A DNA stretch of 64,000 bases, taken from NCBI GenBank assembly GCA_021604005.1, contig BQIV01000020.1, positions 1-64,000 on the forward strand. Direction: 5' to 3'. This stretch comes from Nitrospirales bacterium (GTDB lineage Bacteria; Nitrospirota; Nitrospiria; Nitrospirales; UBA8639). Numbering within the stretch: position 1 is the first letter of the stretch; every line of letters begins with the position of its first letter. Positions 1-9,240 of the stretch are shown here, one piece after another. Under the pieces are notes generated by a model, which had not been told where the DNA came from, did no database searches, and saw only the letters and a list, made by a program, of their open reading frames with translations. The position numbers were made by a program, and so were the translations under genes.

Positions 1-137
1 GCCACTTGCGGGCGGTCTTGCCGGCCACGGTCCGCCCGATCCTCGTGACCGATGCTGGCTTTCGAGGCACGTGGGTTCGGTTGGTCGAAGAGCTGGGCTG
101 GGATTGGGGCGGGCGCATTCGCAATCGCACCCGCGTA
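1..137 (+). pseudogene. IS4-type transposase fragment
   Basis: The reading frame from base 3 encodes a stretch resembling the DDE catalytic region of IS4-family transposases: ILVTDAGFRG holds the central Asp, followed by ELGWDWGGRIRNRT. Family resemblance ends near base 137 and the downstream residues look unrelated. The left end runs off the window, so the original length cannot be seen. With no C-terminal Glu region after it, this is a remnant that cannot encode an active enzyme on its own. It suggests past insertion activity beside the higA locus. Confidence 0.7.
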
Positions 138-286
138 CAACAAATTTGGGTCAAGTCTAGTTTTATCAGTTTGATGAATTTGAGAAAATGCAAAAAGGCC
201 TGCGTTTATGATGTCTTTGATATTGCAATACGCTATGTCCTCTACAGGAAGAACTACAGGCTTGCTCGATTCTCACAAACCATCCC

Positions 287-610
287 CTATACTGGCACTA
301 AGGTTTCTCTTTGTTCATGTATGTGTTTGATTACCTGTTTGGACATATTCTTTTCGGCCATTCGTAGATCATACGACGCTTGAAGATTCATCCAAAATTT
401 CGCCGTATTTCCAAAAAATTCACTGAGTCGAACAGCCGTATCACCGGTAATCCCACGCTGTTCCTTGATGATGGCCGTAATGCGATTCGGTGGGACTCCG
501 ATAGCCTTCGCCAATGAGGTCGGTGTCAAGCCCGTGTGTTTGAGCGGTTTCAAAAATTCTTCCTCAAGAATCTCACCAGGATGAATTGGTCTCATGTTGT
601 TCTTCACCAT
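287..610 (-). CDS. higA: HigA-family antitoxin (XRE helix-turn-helix)
   Basis: This 107-residue protein has the hallmark HigA opening RPIHPGEILEEEFLKP, then a helix-turn-helix (about residues 29-60, LTPTSLAKAIGVPPNRITAI) and the family tail GNTAKFWMNLQASYDLR. HigA neutralises the HigB mRNA interferase and represses its own operon. The start at 610 is preceded by GAGAGAGG at a good distance; a second ATG five codons later is possible. Immediately upstream, where higB normally sits, there is only a frameshifted higB remnant. This is therefore an antitoxin without a working partner in this window. Confidence 0.88.
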   Translation of the reverse strand: MVKNNMRPIHPGEILEEEFLKPLKHTGLTPTSLAKAIGVPPNRITAIIKEQRGITGDTAVRLSEFFGNTAKFWMNLQASYDLRMAEKNMSKQVIKHIHEQRETLVPV

Positions 611-622
611 CTTTACCTCTCT

Positions 623-880
623 CTAATGATAATCCGTTATTGTCACATCATGAGGGCCGTCTTTTTTCCACACAAAAAAATTCGCCACTGATCATTAATC
701 CTTATACTATACTGTCCCTTCCTATTTCCGCTGAGTTTCTTTAACTTATTCCCTGGTCAAAAGGGTCAAGTTGCTTCATTTAGAATATACCCTTGATTGT
801 ATCGGGGCACCTCAAACACATGCGGCCTAGCAATTTTACCTACAACAGGGCATTTATGTATTTCCCTTGTCTGAACAGGG
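623..880 (-). pseudogene. higB: Decayed higB toxin gene
   Basis: On the minus strand, directly before higA, the codons spell the C-terminal half of a HigB toxin in two frames. PGNKLKKLSGNRKGQYSIRI continues as NDQWRIF in one frame, and FVWKKDGPHDVTITDYH then a TAG stop (bases 623-625) follows in the next. The frame change falls in a run of seven A on the plus strand (674-680), consistent with loss of one base. Further upstream an in-frame TGA (757-759) and weak N-terminal similarity show more decay. The 5' limit of about 880 is approximate. The stop lies 12 bp from the higA start, the usual higBA spacing. No active toxin can be made from this copy. Confidence 0.72.
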
Positions 881-909
881 GACGCTACCCTTAAATCATA
901 ATAAAAGAT

Positions 910-1017
910 CCCCGCCGCAAGCGGACGGGGTATTCAGTGGAAGAATTCTTCTGCTTGAGAAACCACGGTTTCTCGAACTCTTCCCTTTGTTCAGCAACCC
1001 CGCAGCAAGCTACGGGG
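910..1017. repeat. Cluster of hairpin-forming repeats
   Basis: Four dyads lie within about 110 bp. Two are related GC-rich hairpins in the same orientation, CCCCGCCGCAAGCGGACGGGG (910-930) and CCCCGCAGCAAGCTACGGGG (998-1017). Between them lie the palindrome GAAGAATTCTTC (940-951) and a hairpin with 8-bp arms, GAGAAACC/GGTTTCTC (957-974). Paired short GC-rich hairpins like the outer two are typical of REP-type elements mobilised by RAYT transposases, but no RAYT gene is visible here. The rest of 626-1194 holds only the higB remnant. Confidence 0.55.
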
Positions 1018-1194
1018 AATAGAAAGATTTGAAATGTATTTATGGCAATCGGGCTGCGTTGTCCATTGGCTATGCCTACAGTGAGACGTTAATTCTCCTT
1101 TCTCGCAGGCCGAGTTTCTTTTCGATGGCATCCTTTCGATCCTTTCTGCTCAGCTTGCACTTCTGCTCTCTACACCTCTATCCTTTCTTTTCCT

Positions 1195-1875
1195 ATGGGT
1201 TCTGAACCGAATTTTTCTGCATCCGATCATTCGAGCACTTCGCCGCTTGGGGGAATCCTCTCGGCTATCCTTCCAGGACTTGGGCACTTGGTCCGGGGGT
1301 ATCCCATTCATATGATCTGGGTGCTGATGGTGGGTGGACTGCTCGGAGTCTGCACTTGGGCTCTTGGAGCCGTCGGGGGACCGGGAGCGGGCTGGTTTTT
1401 TGGTATGTTAATTATTTTGCCTTGGTGGTGCCTTCAAACCTATCAAGCGTATCTCCCAACTCCACAAGGTCAATGGGCCACATTGCTCCTTGTCTGGAAA
1501 CGCGCTCACGACATTCGATATCTTGGCGGGTTATTTCTGTTCACCGCGCTCACGGACCTGTACATTATTTTGGCAAACCCGGACTACCTCCTGACCGTAT
1601 TTTGCAGCAAACCTACTGGCATCCCAGGTCTCCTGGTCAAAGCTCAATCCCCAGCGCTTCATATCGCCATTGGGTATGGCTTTCTCACACTCCGCCGTTG
1701 GGCCTTGTTTGTCTTCTTGGTCTATGCCGGTTTCGGCCTTCTCAATGCCACGAGCAATTTCGCATGCTTTGGATTCGGACGCATTCGCACCGTGTTCTTC
1801 ATTTCACTCTTGGCCTTCACGGCCTATGTCATTTGGCGTAGAGACTGTCTGGTCACACAGTCCCAATCATCCTAG
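1195..1875 (+). CDS. Multi-pass membrane protein, unknown function
   Basis: I do not recognise a function. The 226-residue product begins with a short polar stretch, then LGGILSAILPGLGHLVRGYP, a pattern resembling the first helix of TM2-like proteins. About six hydrophobic segments follow (roughly residues 18-60, 68-82, 110-130, 150-185 and 195-215). The tail QSQSS is polar. No Shine-Dalgarno sequence is obvious before the ATG, so the start is uncertain. It stands alone between the higA region and a toxin-antitoxin pair. Confidence 0.6.
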   Translation: MGSEPNFSASDHSSTSPLGGILSAILPGLGHLVRGYPIHMIWVLMVGGLLGVCTWALGAVGGPGAGWFFGMLIILPWWCLQTYQAYLPTPQGQWATLLLVWKRAHDIRYLGGLFLFTALTDLYIILANPDYLLTVFCSKPTGIPGLLVKAQSPALHIAIGYGFLTLRRWALFVFLVYAGFGLLNATSNFACFGFGRIRTVFFISLLAFTAYVIWRRDCLVTQSQSS

Positions 1876-2119
1876 AAATGGGAGTTGGCTCAGAAAAGTC
1901 CCCAAGATCTTGGCGATACGTTCTGTAATTCTCCATGTCACGATTCCTCGCTTGGCATGGTGTTTTTCAGATATGTCCTCCAGATCGAGAATAGACCAGT
2001 CAACGCAAAAAACTGGAAAACTCTACCTACCAACTGTCCCCTTTAGAATTCCTCGCGTACGAGATAATTTAGGGGATCGCTATTAGCGTAAACATGATCG
2101 GGTGCAAGCCTTGCCTCAC

Positions 2120-2147
2120 TATAGACTGGTCTATATACTAGTCTATA
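2120..2147. promoter_or_regulatory. Palindromic operator before phd/vapC
   Basis: TATAGAC-TG-GTCTATA is a perfect 7-bp inverted repeat (2120-2135), followed by a third GTCTATA half-site at 2141-2147. It lies about 30 bp before the antitoxin start, where Phd-type antitoxins normally bind to autorepress the operon. Assignment as operator is inferred from position and symmetry. Confidence 0.6.
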
Positions 2148-2173
2148 TGTAATGTCTGTGACAGGAGGAATTT

Positions 2174-2416
2174 ATGAAAATTGCAATTGGGTCCTATGAA
2201 GCAAAAACGAAACTCCCAGAATTACTGCGGCAAGTTAAATCCGGCCAAAGCTTTACCATCACTAATCGCGGGGAAGCCGTGGCGGACCTTGTGCCTAGTA
2301 CAGCCATAAAAGCGAATGACAAAGTTGCTGTGGCGGAAAAACTCAAAGCATTTATGTTGTCTAGTCCTGTACGGAAGGTCAACATTAAGAAGCTCATCGA
2401 CGAGGGGCGTGCATGA
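2174..2416 (+). CDS. Phd/YefM-family antitoxin
   Basis: The 80-residue protein starts MKIAIGSYEAKTKLPELLRQ and continues SFTITNRGEAVADLVPS, the N-terminal DNA-binding fold of Phd/YefM antitoxins. The charged C-terminal third (VRKVNIKKLIDEGRA) is expected to wrap the toxin. A strong AGGAGG lies 8 bp before the ATG. The stop overlaps the following PIN toxin start by 4 bp (ATGA), so the two genes are translationally coupled. A palindromic operator lies upstream at 2120-2147. Confidence 0.9.
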   Translation: MKIAIGSYEAKTKLPELLRQVKSGQSFTITNRGEAVADLVPSTAIKANDKVAVAEKLKAFMLSSPVRKVNIKKLIDEGRA

Positions 2417-2832
2417 GTTTCGTTCTTGACAACTCGGTAACCATGCGTTGGTTCTTTGGTGATGGTCAACGACGAGAGTTGACTTACGCCGGAAAAGTGC
2501 TTGATATGACCAAACACGCCAGCGCGTTTGTCCCGGTGACATGGGGACTCGAAGTTGCCAATGTCATTGCCAGGGCAGAAGCCAAAGACTTGGTGACAGA
2601 AGCACGGAGCGCCACATTTCTTGAGATGCTTGAGGATGTCGATATTGAAGTAGACTCAGCTACCTTTACACATGCACTGTCTGACACCCTTCAACTGTCC
2701 CGGCGATACAGGCTCTCCGCTTACGATGCCTCCTACCTCGAACTCGCCTTACGGTTAGGCCTACCACTGGCCACGCTTGATGGAGATTTACAGTCGGCAG
2801 CCAAGAAAGCGGGCGTGAAAAAAATTCCCTAA
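2413..2832 (+). CDS. vapC: VapC-like PIN-domain toxin
   Basis: This 139-residue PIN-domain protein is a probable Mg-dependent ribonuclease. Acidic residues that fit the active site are visible: Asp in FVLDNSVTMRWFF near residue 6, Glu in WGLEVANVIARAEA, and the late acidic pair in LSAYDASYLELALRL and LATLDGDL. VapC toxins cleave tRNA or rRNA and are held inactive by the antitoxin encoded immediately upstream. The gene overlaps that antitoxin by 4 bp. Nothing suggests inactivation. Confidence 0.9.
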   Translation: MSFVLDNSVTMRWFFGDGQRRELTYAGKVLDMTKHASAFVPVTWGLEVANVIARAEAKDLVTEARSATFLEMLEDVDIEVDSATFTHALSDTLQLSRRYRLSAYDASYLELALRLGLPLATLDGDLQSAAKKAGVKKIP

Positions 2833-3222
2833 ATCAGCTCAAGAAATACAGGTTAAGTCTCTTGTTTAATAAGATAATGTCAGTCTAGACAAATAGAGGT
2901 CAGGCTGTGTGCATCACACTATAATTTTGATTCAGGCAGTCACCTTTCCTAACCCATCAGACCAGTACGTGTTCACGGCATTCGGGCTTGGCGCCTCTTT
3001 CCCTCGGCACTGCCCCCAAACTCTGACCTCAGGTCGATTCTCAAAGCAAGCACAGTCACCTATCCGTCACAGCCCAACCGTCATTTCAATCTCGACACAC
3101 AAGCGCTTATACACTCAAGCAATATCAGTCACACACAGATCTCATGATACAGACGAATCCTCAACATCTTCCGACATCGGTTAACACCGAATGGCAGTAT
3201 ATGACTTTCCTCTTTTCATATG
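2833..3222. other. Intergenic stretch without a recognisable gene
   Basis: This 390-bp gap lies between the PIN toxin and the convergent phosphatase gene. I find no coding sequence with family resemblance, no clear terminator and no strong repeat. Confidence 0.5.
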
Positions 3223-4515
3223 TTATTGCTGTACATGATTTCGTGAAACGGTCAGCGTCATATCATTTCCGTTGTCCGCATGCTGGACATTGACATACAA
3301 CGTCGCCGGATCGAACGGTGAAATATAGATGCCCGTTGCCTCGGCACCCCGCGTCGTCAGCGTGGCGAATAACATGATGGAATCTGCTGTGCCATCGCCA
3401 TCCTTGTCCGGCGCCGCAACCCATATATCGCTCCTTCCAGAATTATCTTCGGCAATGTAGAGATTGCCGTCCTGATCGGAAGCTAAATTATCAGGTGCGT
3501 AGAGTCCATATGTTGGCATCGACTCTTCGCTCTGCATATTTGTATTGATACCGGCATATTCCGTGACCTCTGGAGTAGGCGTTCCCCAAGGTATTTGAAT
3601 GACAGCATGAGTCGTCGTAAGTGACACATACACATTGTCATCGATGACCTCAATGTCCTCTGAACGGCAAAACGGCGCCACGCCTGCTTCACGCGCTGCC
3701 GCTCGCGCGTTGTATGCCGGATCAGTTACAACACCATCACGGCCTGGCGTAAGCGCCACCCATTCCGCCGGCCCCGTCGGCGTCACCCCAATCCCCGGCG
3801 TCTCAGAACATATCGTCACCTCACGGGAGTGGACATTCAACGCAAAGAGTTGACCGGCGGAAAGATCCCCATATGCATCTGGGACAAATTTGAAAATCGA
3901 TCCCCCATCAAATTCATCCGCGAGATAGACGGACCCATCTGGCGTCACAGCGATCCCTTCATGCGACATACGCCCGACAGCTGGACGATCCACGCAAGTC
4001 AGAAGCAAACGATCGACCTGGCATTCAAACAACCGACCATATGCACCGGCTTCCTCTGCCGTCAGAATGGTCCCCCATGGTGTCCATTCGATTCCATCCA
4101 GTCGATCCCAACCTCCAAATTCCTCGCCAGTATGAATAGAGGTTTGGCCAGTCTCAACATCCAGGACTGACATCGCACCTCGCCCCTCTTTCGTTTCATG
4201 CGTACGATAGAAATACCGCCCACTGTGCATACCCGTTTCATTCACGGTACTCATATCCGTCCAGTCACTTGTGCCGGTCACCACATCAAGTGTATGCATC
4301 GCCTGAGAACATACCGGCTGTTCCTGCACAAGAATCGACTGCGTAATGCCTTCCGGTAAGACAAGAGGAGCACAAGTGGACATACTGCCGGGAACCGCCG
4401 ATTGTGTGAGCGGAAGAAAATGGAACGGAGACGTTCGAGGAGTCAGTGAACATGAGACTGAGAGCATCGCTGCGAATACCATGAATAGTGAAGGTCCAAC
4501 AGATTGTCTAGACAT
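3223..4515 (-). CDS. PhoX-like (DUF839) secreted phosphatase
   Basis: The product resembles the DUF839/PhoX family, Ca- and Fe-dependent phosphatases with a beta-propeller fold. Family-like segments include GWDRLDGIEWTPWGTILTAEE, MSHEGIAVTPDGSVYLADEF followed by GGSIFKFVPD, and the late DNLASDQDGNLYIAEDNSG. The N-terminus SLFMVFAAMLSVSCSLTP reads as a lipoprotein signal with the modified Cys in SVSC, placing it in the envelope. I prefer the ATG at 4515 because it gives a normal signal peptide; the frame extends to 4545. Its position next to polyphosphate and Pst genes supports a role in phosphate scavenging. Substrate and metal requirement are not visible. Confidence 0.72.
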   Translation of the reverse strand: MSRQSVGPSLFMVFAAMLSVSCSLTPRTSPFHFLPLTQSAVPGSMSTCAPLVLPEGITQSILVQEQPVCSQAMHTLDVVTGTSDWTDMSTVNETGMHSGRYFYRTHETKEGRGAMSVLDVETGQTSIHTGEEFGGWDRLDGIEWTPWGTILTAEEAGAYGRLFECQVDRLLLTCVDRPAVGRMSHEGIAVTPDGSVYLADEFDGGSIFKFVPDAYGDLSAGQLFALNVHSREVTICSETPGIGVTPTGPAEWVALTPGRDGVVTDPAYNARAAAREAGVAPFCRSEDIEVIDDNVYVSLTTTHAVIQIPWGTPTPEVTEYAGINTNMQSEESMPTYGLYAPDNLASDQDGNLYIAEDNSGRSDIWVAAPDKDGDGTADSIMLFATLTTRGAEATGIYISPFDPATLYVNVQHADNGNDMTLTVSRNHVQQ

Positions 4516-4796
4516 AGCTTCTCTCACTTGAATACGACATAACAAATGCGCACAAGGCTGGATCTATTCCACAAGAAACCCCTCCCTCGTTACACAATTC
4601 AACATAACTCGTTCAAAACCCATGATTTTCCATTGTTTTCCCAATATTGCCACAGTGCACCCCCTTCATCGTCCTTCATGATTTGCCCAAAAACTTCACA
4701 CATTTGCGAGAACGCGCTATGATAAAGTGTAAGGCACATTTTTTGCTCAATACTTGTCACTTCATTCATTTATCATACAAGCATCCTGCTCGTTGC

Positions 4797-6251
4797 ATGC
4801 AGCCTTCTACGTGTACACATTCATCAGGCCAAGAGGCAAGGCTAAGACTTCCCGTTGAATTTTGCCTTCCTGACTCCTTCGCCAGCCATGGCTTACCCAA
4901 ACGTACATTCACCTCAACCTACTATGACACGCAACAGTACGACTTGACCCGTTTGGGGTTTATTCTACGTCGACGCGTCGAACAGGGGAAAGGTACCTGG
5001 CAGCTACAATTCCCAACATCCAATGTCCGGCACACACTTGAAATACCTCATGGATCCACCAAACTTCCCCGGGAAATGACCGAGCTGCTCTTTATATTCC
5101 TTCGTGGACAGGCTCCCATTCTCATCGCCAAGCTTCGAACAGAACGGCTTTCGTATGAGATACGAGAACAGGATCGTATCCTAGCAGAAATAGCTATCGA
5201 TCACATTGCCCTCTTGGAAAATCGTCGGGTGCGCAAACGGTTCACAGAAATGCGGATTCGGCTACTCGCCGGCACACACAAACACCTCAAACATCTTACG
5301 ACACAACTCATCGCTGCCGGAGCGAAAGAAGCCAGCGGACGTCCGCAACTCTGCCAAGCACTGGACCTTAAGTACCCTGAGCAACCACACACATTAAATG
5401 GATCTGCCCCTTCGGGAGAACACGTCACATGGCAACTCCGGCAACAACTGGATGAAATTCTCCGGCATGATCCCGGCACACGGTTAGGTCAAAACCGAGA
5501 GGCGCTTCATCAAATGCGCGTCGCCACGAGACGATCCCGGGCCATTCTGCGAGCCATTCAACCACTCTCCAACGCAACATGGAACACCACAATTCGAAGA
5601 GAAATTGGCTGGCTGGCGACAACACTGGGGAACGTGCGTGATTTTGATGTCTTACTGGAAAAACTTCGCCACGAAACCCATGCCCTGGCTGTGCCGGAAC
5701 AAGAAACCTTCACCTCACTTATACAGCAATTAGAAGCGCAACGTGCCGAGACGCACACCAGAATGGTCGAGGCCCTGCGAAGCAAACGATATATAACGCT
5801 CCTCGATCACCTGCAGTCCTCCCTTCAACATATGGACATCCTGCATCTGCATGTCCCGCTGCCGGATCTCGCAAAAAAAGAGTTCGACAAACTTGAAAAA
5901 GCCGTCGATCATTTACCGAAAGCATACGACGATGAGGACCTGCACCGTCTGCGCATCCGCGCCAAACGAGTCCGGTACGCGACAGAGCTGGCCACACCGT
6001 GCTCACGTGAATGCACCCCACGCCTGATCCGTCAAATACGAAAATTACAAGATCTTTTAGGCGAACACCAAGATACCGTCATGATCGAAGAGCAGTTACA
6101 AACCTTTCTCCGATCGACTCAACACGTCCGTTCGGCATTTACCACAGGCCTGCTTGTCGAACGCCTCCGTCAGCGACGCTCTCATGCACGCGCGGATTTT
6201 CCCTGTCGATGGAGAAAAGTCAAGAAACGCGCGAAAGCCCTATGGAAATAA
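4797..6251 (+). CDS. CYTH and CHAD domain protein
   Basis: An N-terminal CYTH-like domain starts at QEARLRLPVEF and continues through STYYDTQQYDLTRLGFILRR, the triphosphate-tunnel pattern. A helical CHAD domain follows (roughly the last 280 residues), with ALHQMRVATRRSRAILRAI, LGNVRDFDVLLEKLR and LHRLRIRAKRVRYATELA, each carrying the conserved His, Arg and Lys expected to bind polyphosphate. CHAD proteins bind polyphosphate granules. The gene lies 50 bp before polyphosphate kinase on the same strand, which supports that role. The frame is open from 4647, but residues before 4797 show no family pattern and no Shine-Dalgarno sequence marks a start. Confidence 0.82.
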   Translation: MQPSTCTHSSGQEARLRLPVEFCLPDSFASHGLPKRTFTSTYYDTQQYDLTRLGFILRRRVEQGKGTWQLQFPTSNVRHTLEIPHGSTKLPREMTELLFIFLRGQAPILIAKLRTERLSYEIREQDRILAEIAIDHIALLENRRVRKRFTEMRIRLLAGTHKHLKHLTTQLIAAGAKEASGRPQLCQALDLKYPEQPHTLNGSAPSGEHVTWQLRQQLDEILRHDPGTRLGQNREALHQMRVATRRSRAILRAIQPLSNATWNTTIRREIGWLATTLGNVRDFDVLLEKLRHETHALAVPEQETFTSLIQQLEAQRAETHTRMVEALRSKRYITLLDHLQSSLQHMDILHLHVPLPDLAKKEFDKLEKAVDHLPKAYDDEDLHRLRIRAKRVRYATELATPCSRECTPRLIRQIRKLQDLLGEHQDTVMIEEQLQTFLRSTQHVRSAFTTGLLVERLRQRRSHARADFPCRWRKVKKRAKALWK

Positions 6252-6300
6252 CACATACCTCACGACACTCTTCTAACCCAAAACCTATACAGAGCAAACC

Positions 6301-8460
6301 ATGACACACATCCCAACACCGGACATACAACAGTCGGACGTTGACCTCTACGACCCCAAGCTCTACCTCAACCGTGAATTAAGCTGGCTTGAATTTAATG
6401 ACCGTGTGCTTGAAGAAGCGGAAGATCAACGTCAACCACTCTTGGAACGAGCGAAGTTTCTCGCCATTTTTTTCAGCAACTTGGACGAATTCTTTATGGT
6501 TCGTATTTCCGGACTTCGCGAACAGGTCACCAGCGGAGTCGTCGAAAGCCCACCGGACGGCATGGCCCCCTCCGATCAATTGAATGCAGTCCGCCAAAAA
6601 CTCCTGGAACAACTCACACGCGTCACACGCTGCTGGAAAAAAGATCTGTTCGATAAACTATATGAAGCCAACATACGCCTCTTTACGTACGATCAGCTGT
6701 CTCCAGCTCAACGGGACACTCTCCGGCAATACTTTTCACAAGAAATATTTCCGGCATTAACCCCTCTGGCCTTTGATCCCTCCCATCCGTTTCCTCACAT
6801 TTCCAACCTCACGCTCAATCTCGCAGTCGTGGCTCGCGACCCGGAGCGCGGAGAATGTTTTGCCAGAGTCAAAGTTCCCAATAACTTTCCTCGCCTCATC
6901 CGCCTACCGCAGGATGACCCGCCCCGCGAGAGCAAAAAGCCTGACGCCCCGGTCACATCTGGAGCCTATCACTTTGTCTGGCTCGAAGATATCATTCGAG
7001 CCAATCTCGACTTGCTGTTTCCCGGCTTAACCATTCAGGCGTCGTACCTGTTTCGCATTACCCGCGATGCCGATTTAGCCATCGAAGAAGACGAGGCGGC
7101 CGATCTGCTGTCGACGATAGAAGAGCAGGTCGACCTGCGACATTTCGGATCCGTCGTGCGAATGGAATTAGACCAGCAAACGCCGGAACCGATTCGAAAT
7201 ATTTTAGTCAGAAACCTGAAGCTCGCCCCCTATCAAGTGTTTACCTATGACTTCCCCCCCGGGCTGTCGAGCTTGATGGAATTACTCCAAATCGACAGAC
7301 CAGAATTAAAATTTACGCCATACCTCAACAGCATCCCCGAACGCCTGGCCAACCGGGACACCATCTTCTCCGCCATTCGCCAAGAAGACCACCTACTCTT
7401 TCATCCCTATGACAACTTTCTTCCTGTGGTCGACTTTGTGCGAGAAGCCGCCAATGATCCACATGTCTTAGCCATTAAACAAACTCTCTATCGTGTCGGG
7501 GCCAATTCCAGCATTGTTGAAGCACTCATGGAAGCCAGGGAAAATGGAAAACAAGTGGCCGTCCTCTTTGAATTGCAAGCTCGCTTTGACGAAGAGAACA
7601 ACATTGAATGGGCGAGAAAATTAGAAGATGAAGGCGTCCACGTCGTCTATGGAGTTCGCGGGTTGAAGACGCATGCGAAACTCTGCATGATCGTGAGAAA
7701 AGATCACGATGGCCTTCGCCGGTATTTACATTTGGGGACCGGGAACTACAATCCGATTACGAGCCGCATCTATACCGACTTCAGCTTCTTTACCTGCGAT
7801 GACGCCATTGGCACCGATGTCTCAGACTTATTTAACGCACTAACCGGCTATTCCCGCAAGGAAACCTACAAGAAGCTCCTGGTGGCCCCCCATGCCATGC
7901 GCAAGGAAATTCTCCGCCGAATCGAACGGGAAATCGACCGCCACCGTCAACATGACGATGGTTATCTTGCATTTAAAATGAATGCGTTGGTTGATCAAGC
8001 CTGTATCCATGCCCTCTACCGTGCCTCGCAAGCCGGCGTGAAAATCGACTTAGTCGTTCGAGGCGTGTGTGGACTTCGGCCCGGAATCCCCGGTGTGAGC
8101 GACACGATTACCGTTACCTCCATCATCGGAAGATTTCTGGAACACTCCCGCCTCTATTATTTTCGAAATGGCGGTCATGATGAACTCTTCCTCGGCAGCG
8201 CCGACCTCATGGCAAGAAATCTCGATGGGCGAGTCGAAGTGCTGTTTCCCATAGAAAGTCAATCATTGAAAGACCTCCTCATTCAGAATGTGCTACGCAT
8301 TCATATCCGAGATAACACCAAGGCCAGACAACTCACGGCCACAGGACACTATACGCGCCTCTCGCCAAAGACGGAAGACGAGGCATTCAATTCACAAGAA
8401 TGGTTTTTGACTCACTGGAAGGATCGCACCATAGTGAACGAGGGAAAAACTCTGTCATAA
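6301..8460 (+). CDS. ppk1: Polyphosphate kinase 1
   Basis: Ppk1 reversibly polymerises the gamma phosphate of ATP into polyphosphate. The 719-residue length is normal. The N-terminal domain begins LYLNRELSWLEFNDRVLEEA and includes FFSNLDEFFMVRISGL. The catalytic PLD-like domains contain RGLKTHAKLCMIVRK, whose His is the expected phosphohistidine, and YLHLGTGNYNPITSRIYTD. Near the end LGSADLMARNLDGRVEVLFP matches the second PLD-like half. It follows the CYTH-CHAD gene by 50 bp and runs convergent with phoU, joining polyphosphate storage to phosphate import in one locus. Confidence 0.97.
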   Translation: MTHIPTPDIQQSDVDLYDPKLYLNRELSWLEFNDRVLEEAEDQRQPLLERAKFLAIFFSNLDEFFMVRISGLREQVTSGVVESPPDGMAPSDQLNAVRQKLLEQLTRVTRCWKKDLFDKLYEANIRLFTYDQLSPAQRDTLRQYFSQEIFPALTPLAFDPSHPFPHISNLTLNLAVVARDPERGECFARVKVPNNFPRLIRLPQDDPPRESKKPDAPVTSGAYHFVWLEDIIRANLDLLFPGLTIQASYLFRITRDADLAIEEDEAADLLSTIEEQVDLRHFGSVVRMELDQQTPEPIRNILVRNLKLAPYQVFTYDFPPGLSSLMELLQIDRPELKFTPYLNSIPERLANRDTIFSAIRQEDHLLFHPYDNFLPVVDFVREAANDPHVLAIKQTLYRVGANSSIVEALMEARENGKQVAVLFELQARFDEENNIEWARKLEDEGVHVVYGVRGLKTHAKLCMIVRKDHDGLRRYLHLGTGNYNPITSRIYTDFSFFTCDDAIGTDVSDLFNALTGYSRKETYKKLLVAPHAMRKEILRRIEREIDRHRQHDDGYLAFKMNALVDQACIHALYRASQAGVKIDLVVRGVCGLRPGIPGVSDTITVTSIIGRFLEHSRLYYFRNGGHDELFLGSADLMARNLDGRVEVLFPIESQSLKDLLIQNVLRIHIRDNTKARQLTATGHYTRLSPKTEDEAFNSQEWFLTHWKDRTIVNEGKTLS

Positions 8461-8516
8461 ACGATATCAAGACACACCCGGCGAGGGAGGCGAGCACGCA
8501 ACACGAAGGACCAAGA

Positions 8517-9191
8517 CTAAGACTCGATGGATTCGGCAGGCAGCGTATGTCGAATAATCTTGCCCTCGACTAAATAGACCACAAGTTCCGCAATATTCGT
8601 AGCGTGGTCCGCAATTCGCTCAATATACTTGGAAACAAACGATAATCGAATACCCCGGGTAATCGTTTTCGGATTCTCGATCATATACGAGAGTAACTCC
8701 CGAAACAGCTGATCGTTGAGATAATCAATTTCATCATCGTCCTCAAGAACTTTTCGAGCTAACATCGAGTCCCCACGCACAAAGGCATCCAGCGCCTCTC
8801 CAACCATTTGCAAGCTTTTGTTCGCCATGGCCGGAATGTCGATATAGGGTTTGAGCTGCGGTTCGTCATTCAACTCAATCGTCCGTTCACAAATATTCTC
8901 CGCTAAATCACTCATACGTTCCAAGTCGGTAGAAATCTTCATCGCAGTTGTGATGAATCGAAGGTCACGAGCAGCAGGCTGATACAGAGCTAAGAGTTGA
9001 AGACAGGCCTCATCAACCTCGACATCCAAGGTATTCACGCGTCGATCGTTATCGATAACCTGTTGCGCCAAGTCAACATCTCGATCAATTAATGCATGCG
9101 TCGCCTGTCGAATTTGATCTTCGACCAACGCACCCATACGCAAAATCTTTTGCCTCAGTTCAGCCAATTCTTCATCAAAATGACGTTGCAC
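8517..9191 (-). CDS. phoU: PhoU phosphate-signalling protein
   Basis: This 224-residue all-helical protein has two PhoU repeats. The first contains ALYQPAARDLRFITTAMKI and DLERMSDLAENICERTIEL; the second ends KYIERIADHATNIAELVVYL. The E/D-rich metal-binding motifs are intact. PhoU links the Pst transporter to PhoR and keeps the regulon off when phosphate is plentiful. It is the last gene of the leftward pst run, 49 bp after pstB. Confidence 0.96.
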   Translation of the reverse strand: MQRHFDEELAELRQKILRMGALVEDQIRQATHALIDRDVDLAQQVIDNDRRVNTLDVEVDEACLQLLALYQPAARDLRFITTAMKISTDLERMSDLAENICERTIELNDEPQLKPYIDIPAMANKSLQMVGEALDAFVRGDSMLARKVLEDDDEIDYLNDQLFRELLSYMIENPKTITRGIRLSFVSKYIERIADHATNIAELVVYLVEGKIIRHTLPAESIES

Positions 9192-9240
9192 AACGCCTCC
9201 TTTATCGACCCGTTATACGACAACGCTTCCACACGCCTCA

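Noticed and set aside
4647-4796. Upstream part of the CYTH-CHAD reading frame
   Set aside because: The residues show no domain pattern and no start signal, so I did not include them in the gene.
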